From NCBI RefSeq assembly GCF_020382885.2, contig NC_058512.1, forward strand, positions 8,892,802 to 8,956,801: DNA of 64,000 bases, in the 5' to 3' direction. Below the pieces are notes generated by a model that saw only the letters and a list, made by a program, of their open reading frames with translations, had not been told where the DNA came from and searched no databases. Each line of letters starts with the position of its first letter. The stretch's first letter is position 1. Shown one piece after another: positions 49,807 through 63,945 of this stretch. The position numbers and the translations under genes are program-made. The stretch comes from Scatophagus argus. Taxonomy: Eukaryota > Chordata > Actinopteri > Scatophagidae.

Positions 49807-52800
49807 ATGCCTGCTGAAGTGAAAGAGGTAAGTGTGTGGTGGAATGGCTCTATTTGCTCTGTACCCTCCCTCTTTTTTGCCTATCAGTTTTTTTTTCTTC
49901 CTGCAGAGAACTGTAGCCCTCCACAGCTTTGCATTCTCCCTCTGTCATGCTGAATGAAGGAGGCATCAGTCGCTTCACCTCCTTGCCTCTCACTGCTGTT
50001 CGGTGCAGTCTCCTTGTGTGTGCATGGGGACATGATGCTAATGTCATTATCAAGTGTGTGTGTATGTATGAGTGTGCACGCATTGCTGTGCGTGTGTGCA
50101 AATGCATAGGCAAGCTCATGGTGATAATGTTTGATTGTATTATGAGGAGAGGGTGTCCCTCCTGGGGTGGTGGGGGTGGGGGGGTTAGGGGGGCGGATGC
50201 TGCACACACTCTGGTAAGTGTATTGCCATGGTGTGCCAGAGAAACCTTAAAGCTGACCATGCAGCATTTAACCATTTAAGGATCAGAGCATAACTGCGAG
50301 TGAAAAGAGGCACCAAATAGAAACTTTGAGAATGAATATGCTTCCATGGCTCATTTTCATGCGCCAGTCTTGTTGAATTATGGTTAAACAAGATGTGTTG
50401 CATAATGGATAACCGCATTTCTGAGGGAAACGAGTCTTAATAAGGAGAATCTTGTAATGCATCTTTCATTTCAGTGCCATTTTCCTTCACAATGTACAGT
50501 GACACATTCTGTAAATTTACAGTGACCAATATGAGCATCACTGATTCAACAGATAGTGGAGGGCAGATGAGTTGTGACGAAGTTGTGACTAATGTGTTCT
50601 GACATCAGTGGACTGATGTCATGTTTTATTATCCAGTGGAAGCATTACTCTTTCAGTCCCACAGTTTGATAAAGACAAACTGCCTGTTAAGGCCTCTGTC
50701 TTTTATTCATTCTCAAGTTGCAATAACTTTGCCCCACTGATTTAACTGCAATTGAGAGTGTCCATTTTGGGATTTGTGACAAGTTGGAGTTGTGGCTGGC
50801 GGCTGTTGTGCCCTTGAGCTGGTCACCAAAATCTGAACTGGCTCAGCATTAGATCAGTCTCCCAAAATAATACCTTGGCTGCAGCTGGCCTCAATACTGA
50901 GAGTTGATGGGAACAAGATGTTAATCATGTCATTCTGTCCCCTGCATCGCTGCACCTAACATCTATTAACATACCTTTTTTTATTTATTTATTTTTTTTG
51001 TTTTTTTGAAGCTAAGTCAGATTCAGTACCATCATCTCGACCTATTTGGATCTGTGAGCACACATAGTTAGTGATGGTGCAGTGAGTTATTTAAATGAGC
51101 TTTGACTCACAGAAGCCTGGCCTTCCCTGGAGCTTGAATCAGACGGGGACAACACACAGGCCCCTGTCCAGCCTATTATTGTCCTCCAAATCCTTAATCA
51201 AGCTGTCTGTAGAGGACAGTAGTACCCCGTCTGTCTTTTGGCCAGGCATTCTTTTAATGCTGCCTAACAATATCACACACACACACACACACAAATACAC
51301 ACACCCCGCCCCAGGGTGTTCAAGCCAGGATCATCTCCCTGACACATTTTGTACATGCATATGAGGGGCTCTTGTGTTTGGTGAGGTGTTTGAAAAGCGA
51401 ATCAAGCTCTCTCCCTCCACATTCAGTCAGCTGTTCACTGCAGCCTGATTTAATGCAGTGGAGTTGAGTTCTCAGCACTTGTTCGGTTTAATGCCGCAGC
51501 CTCAAAAAGAACAGAAATTGGGGAGATTTAACAGCTTATTTGTTTTCCTTTTTCATCTCAGCACATCTTTCAGCATATTGTGTCTGATACATATCAGATG
51601 AGACATCATATTTCTTGAACTCAAAACTGAGAAAGAGGGAGAGACTCGATAAGCAACTCAAACAGTAAAAGTGGACCATAAATGGTGCAGTGGAATTGAT
51701 TTTTCACAATAAAATATTTTAAATGTAAATTCTAATGTTTTAATAAGTTGTTTGTAAGATAGTTTGTCCAAGAGTTTTGGGAAATTCATTGGCTGCAGTC
51801 ACAAGGCCTACAAGACTGAAAAAGGTGAATCAGATACTGATTGAGACCGTTAGAGCAGCAATACATAATTTTTGTCGACACATTGAAATTAATGTGAAAA
51901 AAAATCTCCTTAAAATGTGTTTACAGTCAAATACTGCCTCCAGACCAAGATGTTGAATAATTAATCCATTCCGGTTAATGAAACCCATTGTGTTGAAAAG
52001 AAAAGGAAAAAATGGTCTACTTGAAATATACAAGTGGAAATTTACAGAAGTATCCCCGTGTTGTACCAGAGCAGCAGCTGGGTTACTGATTAAAGTGGTG
52101 GCAAATCAGGACTCATAACAAAAAAAACTTATGTTACAATAACTGACAGCACACATCCAGTCCCATTACACTGCTGCTGTCAAGGGGCCCTTTTTATACA
52201 CACTTACATAACACAATGGGGACTGTCAGCATCTGTTTAGAGGCTTTAAAGCATAGAAATATGTCATTGAAATGGCCAGTTTTAGCAGAAGTGAAACGTA
52301 TGAGCTTGCGTATACTGAGGGAAAATTGCATTTATAATCAATAATGACCAATAATTCAATGGTAATTTGGACAATACAGACAGATAAAAATACAAATAGT
52401 GTTTCATGTCAAATATGATATTCCCACCAGCTAAGTTGACCTACTAAACTGCAACTGAGATGCCCCGACGTAGATGCCTTCTTCTGAAAAACACTGCTCT
52501 ACCCCATCCTCACTTATTACCAAACACTACACTTTTTGTGTTTATCTTTTTGTTGTCCCTGTAAGATGTTGCCTGTCAGTTTTAGTACACATCAAAAGAA
52601 GTAAACTTGCTCCCTGAAATCATAAACAAAAAAAAGTTGGGCTAAAAGGGCACAGAAAGTTCCATGATACCTTTTCCATTTAAAATGAGCTTGAAGCAAG
52701 TTTAAAAAGAAACTGAGCCTGAGACTTTAGAAACTGCCCATTAGGGCTAAATGAATTGAAAGAACACTCCAGTGCACATTAACATTAACATTAACAAACC

Positions 52801-55800
52801 AATCGTGTATGCATATATCAAATGATTCTGATGCATCTGAAATTATTTCTACATTTTACACATACTTTAAAGCAACTTTTACCAAATAGAGATAAGCTAA
52901 CTGGCACACTGTGCATTCTGCAGCCTGAACACGAGGATATTACACCTGAGAAATCATTTAATTAAATAAGTGCTCAGTGGCCTCTTTCATCCATTTATTA
53001 TATATCTCTGTATTTTTACTGTGTATACTTGATCACAGGCTTTGAACCAGATCCTGTATTATTTTCCTATGGACAGACTGCTTAATTAAATTGCGGAGAA
53101 ATTGTCCAGACATATATTAGTTTAATTTAAAAATAAGTGTGTATATTAACATTTTTCAGCATGAATTCAACCCTTCATGTTTCAAATTATACAAATTATA
53201 GCATAATGGAGTGGAAATGTGTTGAGCTCTCAGCACTGACTCCGTTCGCAAGCCGACATCAAGTGCGGCTCCTTTATCATTTGCAGACCGCCTTAATGAC
53301 ATGATGTGCTATCGTGCTGTTGTATAATGTAAAGATTATGTACATAACACGGACAAATTATTCTGGAGTGGTGCTGAGACAGTGACAGTGCCCGATTCAT
53401 TTCTGTCTGTGTTGTTTAGGAACAGAGTTCAGAGGGGCCTCCTCCATTATCTTTGTCCCAGGAGGTCAAAGAGGCCACTCTGGATAACCCATCCACCAAT
53501 GACGAACTGGACACGCCCACCTCCATCGCCTCTGTGATGACCTCAACCAATGAGAGCTCCACGGAGACCGACACCCCACAGCAGACAGACACCGAGGTTG
53601 ATGAGTTCCTACTGTTTGTCATAGTGAAATTTTTGATTGATTGGCAAAGATGCCGAAAGGCTACAAGCCACAAAATAAATACCTTTTTTCATCAATACCT
53701 CTTTAAAGTTTTAACTATATAGCTAAATCTGGTGTGGATTTCTCTAGGGTGTGGTTAAATGTTTCCTAGGAATAAGATTGTGTTTGGATGTCATTTAAAA
53801 AAATTAATTAAAATCTTTTTAATTTAGTTATTCTACTCAATGTATCGCTTCAGTTGTACTTGAACTGTCAGCATAAATGAGCCATTTGTCACTTTTGGGC
53901 TTTCTGTATCCTCTGAAAATGTAATTAACAGCTTTTTATATTTACGCTTTTTAATCCATTATGACCCAAAATTTGTTTTAAATAATATAAATATATAGGT
54001 GAAGTGCTGCCTTTGAGTCTACTCTCATCCAGTCTTCATTACAGACACTGTAAAGTTCTTGTAGACAGGACTACAAGGCTGAATTTCAGTTGCACTGACT
54101 AGCAGAGTAAGAAATTGACTTCTGGTTCAACAAATCCTTGGGATTTAGTGCAATTAGGTTTGATTTCTTTGAGTTGCTAAATATTTACATGTTTTTGTGT
54201 TTAAAACAACAGGTTTTGCCCACACTCTGCTAGGAAGGAGTTAAAACCAAAATCAATTTAGTAAACCAGCCAATTAAATTTCCTGCAATTTACTCTCTGC
54301 TTCTGAACAATGGCTGGACCTCAAGTTGTTTCATCAGACTCCAATTTAAACTCATTTTCAACAAGAGGAATTCATTATTCTTTGGCAGGAAAGAAGAATT
54401 CATTATTTATTGGTAGCTCAGAAAGCAAGGGAAGTGTTGAAATGATGATGATTGATCATCACTTTGAGAAATGAACTGGGATGGGTTGTGCAGTTTAGAT
54501 GAGCGATAAACACACGCTGTAGGTAACAGAAACTTGTTTGGTCGAGCCCAATCAAATTAAGACTAAACAGTTCCTGCTCTGACTGTAAACCCACTAATTT
54601 TGCCGGGTACGGGGAACCTGAGATCTTTCAGACAAATGGGATTTTAAAGACTAACAGAGATTCTGATTAGACTTACATTAGACATAATCGCTGCGGTGCA
54701 TCAATCCTTGTAGGAATCCAAGGCTGTGGAACAAGAGGGAGAACAGACCCCCAGCGAGAGCCAAGAATCCTCAGAGACACAACAGGAAAACATCCAGATA
54801 TCAGACACACCTGATCTCACATCGCCTCCAGAAGATCAAGAAAAAACTCCTACTGAGCAACCTATTGGTGAAACAAACACTGAACCCTCTGAGTCTGCTT
54901 TACCGACCATAACAACCACAACACCCCAACAACCCGAGGTGATACAGCAGTCAGGGGAGCCTCAGCCAGTGAACCCAGACAGGCAGAGCAGAGTGTACAC
55001 CCTCCCTGACAGCTACAGAGGAATTGGGGGTGAGTTATGTTCAGGGTATGGAAGCCTGTCCCGCATGACCCTCCACAGCTACTGGCCTGCCAAGAACTTC
55101 AAGCCCGGGGCTCACCACACCTTGCCCTTCCTCAGAGACAGCTACGCTCCTGCAGGCCTCAGCAGCCAGGCGGAGGAAGATGGAATGAGCGAGCGGGGAG
55201 AAAACCCACTGGACATGAAGACTGACCATCCAGCTGCCAGTTACCCGACACTGGGGGGTATTCACCAGTTCAGGCCAATTACCACCATGGAGCTCCTCAG
55301 AGAGCCCTCTAGAACCAGGTAAGAGGATGGAGCATTAGATCAAACTTTATTGATCCCACAGGGGAGACCGTGTAAATAGTATCAAGGACTCCAGTGTTTT
55401 CCATGGCATCTAGATGTAGGGTCAAGTACAGGTCAGTACCTACATGTACTTAGACACGTCGCAAAGTTAATTGGTAAAATGAATGTATTGCTTTATCACA
55501 CTTTCATTTAAATGCACTTAAAAATGATCTTTCTTCCTTTCCCACCAAGTATCTCCATGCAAAATAATGATTGCGCTAACCTTTTCCTAACTGGCAGGTT
55601 TAGGATGTCTGATCCCATTAGAATTGGTCAGGAATCAGACAGGGAAGGTAAAGGATATTCAGCCCATACCACTGAAATATCAATATGGACCCTGATAATA
55701 AGATCACCTTTAATAAAGACTAATGGATCAGTTCATCTTTGACATTAACAGAAAAAATAAACAACAATTTAGTTTTTATAACAGGAAAACATTTAAACAT

Positions 55801-58800
55801 CAAGCATCTACTATCTGTTTTTTAACAGAGAATTTGTCTGAATTCTAGAAATTTCCTTCCATCAGTTAAATTTGACACAAACCTTATTAATGTCAATGAT
55901 GCGATTCACCTTTTAAAGCTTTGGACAAAAAGATACACAGACTATGAAGAAGATGAGATGCGGACAGAAATGCATCATAAATCAAATCATAAATAAAACA
56001 AAAATAATGGAAAGAAAGTGTGTGTGTGGTGCTGTGTGTTTGCCATGTAAAAAACACATCCAAATAATGTTCAGACCAACGCTCCAGCTTCATTTTCATC
56101 ACAAAATGCCTGCTTATATATAATTAGAATAATAATATATAATAATATGTAAAATCTTTGTAGCTGCACATCCAGTAGTCACCTCCATCCTGCTTGTGTG
56201 AGTCAGCCTGGACAATAGAGAGACAGATGGAAAGCAGTTTAGTAGTTGCTGGTATCAATCAGGAATGACAGCAACCTGCAAAGTCGATAAATAAAAAGGT
56301 TTCACCTGTTATTGCCTGCCAAAAGCTTTTCCTTAGCCCATATAAAGTGACAAAGCTGTTTATAAAAGATACAAGCAACTCGCTTATGCTGGTAAACTCA
56401 CTGGAGTCCAGTTTATTAGACTCAGAAATGGCAATCAGCCTGTTGAAAACAAAAGAAAAAGTCAATCATTTTGGTTCTTGCTGATGATTAGATGAGAAGA
56501 TCAACACCAGACTCACATCTGTCTGTTATACATACAAGGCTATAGCAAAAAGACGCTTAGCATATTGTGAAGCCCGGAAAATGTCCAAAGGGGACAGAAT
56601 CCACCTGGTGTCTTATTGACACTGTGAGAAGACTGTACAGAATAAAACTTCCCCTTAAAACCACAGCTTTTTGTATTTCACAAACTGGTGACTGACGCAT
56701 GAAATAATCCAAATCTTAAAATTCAAGATTGATTGTTGTGTATTTTCTGATCCCAATATGCATGCATGCCTTTTCCTCTCTCTTCAGAGGTGGCTATGAT
56801 GATGCCTTCATGGCCCAGCTGGAGGGGAACCTGAATCCTTTCTTCCAGGCCATGTGCCGAGCACAGACCCTGCAGTTCCCCCACAAACGCAGTAGCATGG
56901 TCAGCCTGGACAGCATCCGCAGAGACCCCCGCTGGAGAGACCCCAACCTGCATGAGGTGATCTCGATGCTCAGCCACCCAATGGACCCCGTCAAGTCAAA
57001 TGCTGCCGCCTATTTGCAGCACCTGTGTTATGAAAATGACCGCATAAAGCAGGAGGTGCGCCAGCTGAATGGGGTACCGATGCTAGTGAAATTACTGGAC
57101 CACCCTAAAGCTGAAGTTCACCGAAAGGCTTGTGGTGCTTTGCGCAACATATCCTACGGAAAAGACCACAATAACAAAATGGCCATCAAGAACTGTGATG
57201 GCATCCAAGCTTTAGTGAGGCTACTAAGGAAGTGTATCAGCATGGAGGTCAAAGAGTTGGTCACAGGTAAAGCTCAGTCCCTTCCTGGATTCATAACCTG
57301 TAACCCTTCATTTTATTTTTACAGCATTTGTATTATACCCCCCTGCAGGCACTCTGTGGAACCTGTCCTCACACGAGCCGCTTAAGATGATAGTGATCAA
57401 CAATGGGCTTCAGACGCTCACTGATGAGATCATCATCCCACATTCAGGATGGAGGAAAGATTCAGCTGACCCCTCAAAAATGCTGAGTGCTGAGTGGACC
57501 ACAGTCTTCAAGAACACCTCTGGATGTCTGAGGTAATCTTGGCTGCTGTCATGGAACAAATGACAACAGCTGCTAAAGGCTGGCTTTGTGGTGGACTGAG
57601 TTCTCGCAGCTTTGCTAACTAAAATGTTTCTGCAGGAACGTTAGCTCAGATGGGGCGGAGGCCCGACAGAGGTTGAGGGAGTGTGAGGGGCTGGTGGACG
57701 CCCTTCTTCATGCCCTTCAGTCAGCTGTTGTCAACAAGGATACTGACAATAAGGTTGCTGAAGTCCTCACACTGACTTAAATTTAGATGTTCAAATATTT
57801 TTTAATCCTGTTTGTAGTGGCTTTAGGTCAGTACAAATTACTTTTGTTGGCATAAGTGAACAGTAATTTTCTCTCACTGATTTAGCCAATGTAGACCCAT
57901 GTATTGCACTTACTGCTGTATAACATCACTTACTGAATCTTCTCGTGTTGTCCTCCATTTAGTCAGTGGAGAACTGCGTTTGCATCCTGCGAAACCTGTC
58001 CTATCATGTTCACAAAGAAATACCAGGAGCGGAGCGATTTCAGGAGCCCCATGCCAACCATCTGATGAGGTCAATGGGACACCAGAAGAAGAAAAATGAG
58101 CCCGAGGGTTTTGGAGGGAAAAGACCCAAAGGTTGGTTGACCATCATATGTGATGACATCACAGAAGCCATTACTGATTAAATAGGTTCCTCTGATTGAA
58201 AACATCTATTTTCATCTCAGATTTTTTTTGTATAATGACAATTATTCCTTTTCTCAGACTGATTAGTTTGCTCACTGACATCTTAAACCCTATGTGTGAG
58301 GACATCTATTGTATAATGGTGTTTCTTGAGGAAATACCTGCTAATAATTAACACCTCAAATGGAGACTTTAATATGGTCTGTTTGAGATTCGGAAAGGAG
58401 ACTCGGAAAGGAACCTAAAATAGCACAGTCGCTGCAGCACACACTACTAAAACGGCACTAATTCCTCTGATCGTCCAAGTGCGGAGTCACTTTTTCAAGG
58501 ATTTATAGTTTCGGATCAAAATCTTTCAAATTTGATCCTGTTTTTCTTCCTACTTCTTCTCATCCCACAATACTCCAAGTACCTTTTCACTGGGATTGAT
58601 TTTCTTCATTTACTCTTTGTATAATCTATAATGACCCCGTAAAACAACCATTTCAGAATCAGAATCAGAGTACTTTATTGATCCCTGAGGGAAATTGGGT
58701 GTTTTCTGTGTTTGAAGGTTTTAATTCAATTTTAGCATGTCTTGGATTTGGGTTCACATTTGCCACCTTTTTATGCCAGTGAGAGCCTAAATATTTCATG

Positions 58801-61800
58801 CAGATTCAAGGTTTCAAAATGAAAAAAAAAAGCAATCCTTAAACTGTGAAAAACTCTAGTGATGCACAACCCGAGCAAGTATTTGATTTACAGCCCATAT
58901 TCACAAATTAACTAAATACTAAATTAACTAAATAAGACTACATTCTTCTGTACTCCGGGAAACAAATTAATGGAGAAAAAATAGGGTTACAGTTAATTGT
59001 GATTTAAAATTGTACGGCTTTTCACCAATGCTAACCTTTCAGTTAATTGCACAAAATTGACAAATGCCTCGCTGATCTAATCATTAACCTGATACAGTTG
59101 ATTCCCCAGCGTCTCACCACATGAAGGAGCTCTGTGTTTTCTTCTGCTGCGTCCTTTCCCAGAATAATCTAATCTTTGACGTTGTTCTTTCTTCCTTTCC
59201 CTTTGGCTGTATTCATCAGAGGAGTGGTTCAATCAAGGTCAGTCTGCTTGTTAATCCTGAATATTTTCACGGCAGTACTATTGTGAGTTGATACCACATT
59301 GAATTCACTGACTATCTATTGATGCACTCATAAAATTAAAAACTGGTGTTGGTGTTTGTGTGCACGTATGTGTCTGTAATGTACAGGTTGGAAAAATGGA
59401 TTTATGGACAGAAAATATGGTACAATGGATTTACCAAAACGTACAGAACAAATGAAAGGTATACACATTTAAACTTCACATAAAACATGACATTTTAAAT
59501 GGAACACACATACTGACTGCAGTCTACGACTTACAGTAAAATTTGGAAATAAACAGAATAGACAACAATCTTATTACAATCTTATCACATATTATCATCA
59601 TCATATGATTCTGTCATTAGGCATCAGTACTTGCTTTCTGTGTTATTTGCTTTGTATGCATGATGCTGCATGACCTGAAAGATAGTTCATTTGAATGCAA
59701 AGCCACACCTCAGCACCTGCACCACTTGAGGAGAGTTTTATGACTAAAACAAAAATGACCCACCAGCTGAAAGACTGATAACATTTTTATCGGGCCAAAT
59801 CTAGAGGAAGAGCATTTTCTTTGGCAAGCCCAGGAATTTGTTCAGGGACCCAGGGGTATTAACATATCTTTATTTGGTACCTTTTGCATGACCTCATGCC
59901 TGTTTTTCGTCATGAATGCTTCCTGTATATACAGGAAAAAAATGTTACAGTAGTACTGTAGGGCTGAATACTGTATATGTGGATCTAGCTGCCGTCAGAA
60001 CAGAGATCAGAGCTAAGCCGATACCTCCCACACACCAGCCAGTGAATGCAAATTAGAATGACAAGCAAGTTACGGTCCCAGGTCAGGTTGATACTACTTG
60101 TCAGCCATCCAGAATCCTCCTCTGGCTCAGTACAAAAACAACCTCTGCAGGATTCTGACAGAGTAGTAATTTTCATGTGTAGAGAGTTTAATTCAATTCA
60201 TTAATACATTGTTCTACTGGCCTAACTAACAACTGGCCTAAACTAATATAGATAGATGAAATGGGAGAACAATGTTATCACATTTGCATCGACACAAACT
60301 GGTTTGATGACTTTTTTACTGATTATTGACGACACTATCATGCAGGTATTTTGCCACTGCTTGAACGTCATCCCTGACTGTCTCTGCCTTTCTGTTAAAG
60401 GGTTAGAGCTGCTGTACCAGCCAGAGGTGGTGAGGCTCTACCTCTCTCTTCTCACCTGCAGTCAAAACCACAACACCCTAGAGGCAGCCGCAGGAGCACT
60501 GCAGAACCTCGCTGCGGGACACTGGGCTGTGAGTGGATGGAAAAGCTTTCTTTCACTCATGACTTAACACAGCGGTTCTGATTGTGGCGTGAATCCCCAG
60601 CATAAAAATAGTCCCTATGAAGCTGGAAATCGGAGCATTAAACTTTGAATTGATGCAGTTATCAAATGACATTTTGTTGGCTCATTTATAGTGTATTTGT
60701 AGTAGATCACCACGGCTGCTGTTATTGTGTCCTAGTGCCCTTATGCATTGTCTATGGAGCAGATCCAAAATTTGTCTTTGGATAACATCATCATTCAACA
60801 TGTGGGGGGATTTGATACAGAGCTGAACCCTAAATAAATAACATTGTCAGTTTGATGTCAGTCTGCACTGTGCAGGGTTACACAAGTCAACGTTCAAAAG
60901 GCCTTCAGTGTACATGATGGCCTCCATGCCTGAAGCTTTTTTTTTTCTTGGCTGGTTGGATTGTGTTTCTGAGACTGCATCAGTGTTCAAGTGTGCAGAT
61001 TGAGGGAGATGAAAGGTTGATCGTTTTAATATAACTGAACTCTCAAGATTGGCTTTGTCAGCACCCTGCACGATCAAAAGTCACATTTGCTGATTTGCCC
61101 CCCAAGCGAATCCATAGGCCTGTCAAATAATGTGCTTTGCCAAGATATACCGTGCCATGAATGTCACTGTAACTTATGATCAACATTAGGTCTGTGCTCA
61201 GATTATGGCAGTTTTAAAATGTTTAGATTTTGAAATCGAGTTGCATCACACGCAAGAGAGCAGTTAAAACGGTAGACCTTAATTATTGCTTATGGGACAC
61301 TGGCACTGGAAATTTCTTTTCACAGTATGCAGTACTTGTGGTGATATGAGTGGTTTTGTGAAGGGGAAGAGATAAAGCGCCTCAGAAGCATATTCTCATG
61401 GATACGCTCAAAACACACCGACATCACAAAGGTATTCTGTATTTCATGTTTGCTCTTGTAGTGGTCCAGCTACATCCGGGCCACAGTGAGAAAAGAGAAA
61501 GGGCTGCCTATTCTGGTGGAGCTGCTGCGCTCAGACGTGGACAAGGTGGTGCGTGCTGTGGCTATCGCTCTTCGCAATCTGGCGATGGACAGACGGAATA
61601 AAGACCTCATAGGTAAAGGTTTGTAACTCTCATCTACGCACACATGGCTCCACTCACATTATTTTTTTACTATGCTGACTCTCTGTCATTACAGGGAGCT
61701 ACGCTTTGAGGGACCTTGTCAATAACCTGCCATGTGGGCAGCAGCACCCAGCCAAGAATCTTGAGGGGGATACGGTGGTTTCTATACTGAACACTATCCA

Positions 61801-63945
61801 TGAGATCATCACAGACAGCCCAGAGAACGCCCGAGCGCTCATACAGGGTCATGCTGTGCAGAAACTGGTGGCCATCAACAAGTCAAGGTACTTTAATCTC
61901 TTCTGGCTAAGTTGCAAACTTAATACCTTTTCACACATTTCTGAAAATGTGCTGCATTCTAATGTAATCAGTAAGTTGCAAAAATTTTCAAATAATTTTG
62001 GTACAATTTTTAGACAGTCAGACTGTAATTTAAAATCTGCAGTAGAAGTCACATATGTTGTCCTTTTTTTTTTCAAAATAAGATGGAAACAATAGACAAG
62101 GCTGCACTGGTTTTATTATATTTGTTGCTGGGACTGCATGATGTCTGTTTATGCTTGACGCAGCCTGGATGCAATCACACGTTATTATAAGCATCATATC
62201 CCAGGGCAATCAGAAATGGATTTTAATTATTGGGACAGTACTGTCTCAGAGCTGTCCTCTGTTGTTTACCACAATGTCTAATGATTTGTTGTCAGCCAAT
62301 CAGCACGAGAGATCAAAGCAGCCTCCCATGTGCTCCAGACAATATGGGCCTACAAGGAGCTGAGAAACACCCTGAGCAAGGCAGGCTGGAACAAGAGTCA
62401 TTTTAAGGTATTTGTCAGCATTTACTGACTAAGAACCGAATCAGCATGCATAATTATCTAAATAAAGCCTTCAAGAGCATCTTTATACAAACCCCTTTAT
62501 ACCTGATGGGAGTAAAGTTTGTCAAGAAATGTCAAACATTGTTGTTCCACTCACATGATCCACTGTGAAACCTGTCTTTTATCACATAAAAAGAGCACTA
62601 GACACAAGATACCCTTTTATGTACTCAAGGAATCAATGAATTTAAGTTTATTCGTTGCATGCAAAACTTTATGAAAAATAAAGTAATCCTTTTTGTCTTT
62701 CAAAGCCAACAACTACTGGAGTGGCCAAAAAATCCAAGAGTGGAAAGCAAGGCATCGATGACATCACCTTGCCACTCATGGACAAAAACCAAGGTCAGCA
62801 AATCATTGCGTGCATTCTGTCAGCAAAATGTTATTAAATCATCATCTAAATGAGAAAAGTGTCCTCTAGCTCAGAGAACAAAAATAAAAAAAGCTTTTAA
62901 ACATACTATGCTTTTTGTCATGTCAGGGACAAAGAAATGGGCGTTTTCAGTCCCAGACCATATTCTTCTGAAATATAGCCTTAAACCAGTGATGTGCTGC
63001 CAAGGTTATCAGTGCACAGACTTGGCTTATTAGCCTGAACATTGTCTCCCAGAGGCAGAGCAGCAGGCTCACGCATCACCAGTCACATTTCATTTGAAAA
63101 TTATTCCAAAAGGGCACCCATTTGTAGCGTCAAGAGCGAACCATAGTTTCCCCCAAAAAAAAGGGATTTTCTCTGAAGGATTCTTCATGAATTATGAACG
63201 TAACTTAAACTCCCACTGAAATATGAATTTCAGGGTAACAGGTACAAGCTACTTTCAAAGGAAATCTTAATTCCATTGCTTTTGTATATTGAATATTTCT
63301 AATTTTGCTGCTTTGCAGATGTTTCAGAAATTGATGTTTGAAGTGAAATGATTGGCACAAAGAGGCTACCTAAATTACACAGAGAAACAACAAGAGAGGT
63401 AGCGAGTAGCCCTCATAGAGCAGCATTCCTTTGGACACAGAGGACATAGATAACTTACAATAAAATATTTTTAAGTTGAAATTGAGTCACATTTACTGAC
63501 TGAAAAGCCAATTTTAATAAGTCTGAGTGAAGTTACACATGTAGCCTAACATTAATAAAATATTAACCTTAGCATCTTAACTTCACTAGCTTACTGGTGT
63601 GGTTAGTGTTTACTAACATTAATATGAATCAAGTTACTTTCCTGAAATAAAACCTCTCCTGTAAAAACTGAAGGAAGGCATAATCATGGAGCTGTTTCTA
63701 CACTGACACATTTCCAAAAGCAGGCCTACTTATTACAGGCAAGTGGTTGATAAAGCTTTCCCTACAAAACAATTTAGATCTGTTTTTCTTCTCTCTTCAT
63801 CTATTTCCCCCTCTGCTGCATCATATGGTCTACATATGGTCTAATGTGATTATTGCTTTCATTTGCAGACGTATATTGCAGTTTAGAGCCAAATGATAGA
63901 GTTGGAGATGGAAAAGGTCCCATTGTTGAGAGAGATGCCCTCCAG
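49807..63945 (+). CDS. arvcf: ARVCF delta-catenin (armadillo repeat protein), 3' end outside window
   Basis: ARVCF binds the juxtamembrane tail of cadherins at adherens junctions and also enters the nucleus. Exons: 49807-49827, 53420-53596, 54714-55318, 56788-57266, 57349-57532, 57636-57753, 57963-58131, 59220-59237, 59387-59458, 60401-60528, 61462-61612, 61695-61887, 62296-62407, 62706-62793, 63869-63945; 864 residues in window, frame open at the end. An N-terminal Ser/Thr/Glu-rich region (with GYGSLSR) precedes the armadillo repeats, from about 56880 ([20 protein letters not shown]) to 62407. ARVCF, not CTNND1 or PKP4, because of [20 protein letters not shown] and [19 protein letters not shown]. 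The start (M-P-A-E-V-K-E) is uncertain: the frame stays open upstream to 49555, and the usual coiled coil is not encoded. Donors at 53597 (GTTGAT) and 57754 (GTTGCT) are weak. Confidence 0.9.
49828..53419 (+). other. First intron of arvcf as modelled
   Basis: 3.6-kb intron beginning GTAAGT and ending TTTAG. It holds a (CA)n run near 51273-51293 and a G-rich stretch near 50170-50195. No exon for the family's N-terminal coiled coil was recognised in it, and no dispersed repeat stood out. Confidence 0.6.
55319..56787 (+). other. arvcf intron with a retroelement fragment
   Basis: 1.5-kb intron. It starts GTAAGA, holds the reverse-complement tail of a fish retroelement at 55343-55366 (AACTTTATTGATCCCACAGG) and ends TCTTCAG. 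The rest is AT-rich with nothing recognised. Confidence 0.65.
58654..58700 (-). mobile_element. Retroelement tail fragment, reverse orientation
   Basis: CAGAATCAGAATCAGAG followed by TACTTTATTGATCCCTGAGG is the reverse complement of the 3' end of the same family as 24552-24616. It lies in the arvcf intron 58132-59219. Confidence 0.7.
59220..59237 (+). CDS. arvcf: 18-nt microexon of arvcf
   Basis: Flanked by ATTCATCAG and GTCAGT. With its neighbours it supplies E-E-W-F-N-Q between the lysine-rich insert and WKNGFMDR. As remembered, human ARVCF reads KEEWFHQGKKDGEMDR at this point, which supports the microexon as real. Its length is a multiple of three, so skipping would keep the frame. Confidence 0.85.
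59459..60400 (+). other. arvcf intron, nothing recognised
   Basis: About 0.9 kb of AT-rich intron between GTATAC and TTAAAG. No gene, repeat family or RNA was recognised. Confidence 0.6.
60529..61461 (+). other. arvcf intron, nothing recognised
   Basis: About 0.9 kb between GTGAGT and CTTGTAG. The short minus-strand frame at 60847-61077 has no similarity I recognise. Nothing else is seen. Confidence 0.6.
62794..63868 (+). other. arvcf intron, nothing recognised
   Basis: About 1.1 kb between GTCAGC and TTTGCAG, AT-rich, with no repeat or gene recognised. The exon after it (63869-63945) is the last in the window. The remaining C-terminus, expected to end in the DSWV PDZ ligand, lies beyond. 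Confidence 0.6.

Noticed and set aside
49277..50275. Several long frames on both strands near the first arvcf exon
   Set aside because: They come from GT/CA and GAGA low-complexity repeats; only the short MPAEVKE segment joins to arvcf.
55590..55650. Possible extra arvcf exon after CTGGCAG
   Set aside because: The joined frame already runs from 55318 to 56788 in phase; adding this segment is not supported by family similarity.
56788..63945. Assignment to p120 catenin (CTNND1) or PKP4 instead of ARVCF
   Set aside because: Key stretches such as [14 protein letters not shown] and [16 protein letters not shown] fit ARVCF better, and the zdhhc8 neighbour supports it.
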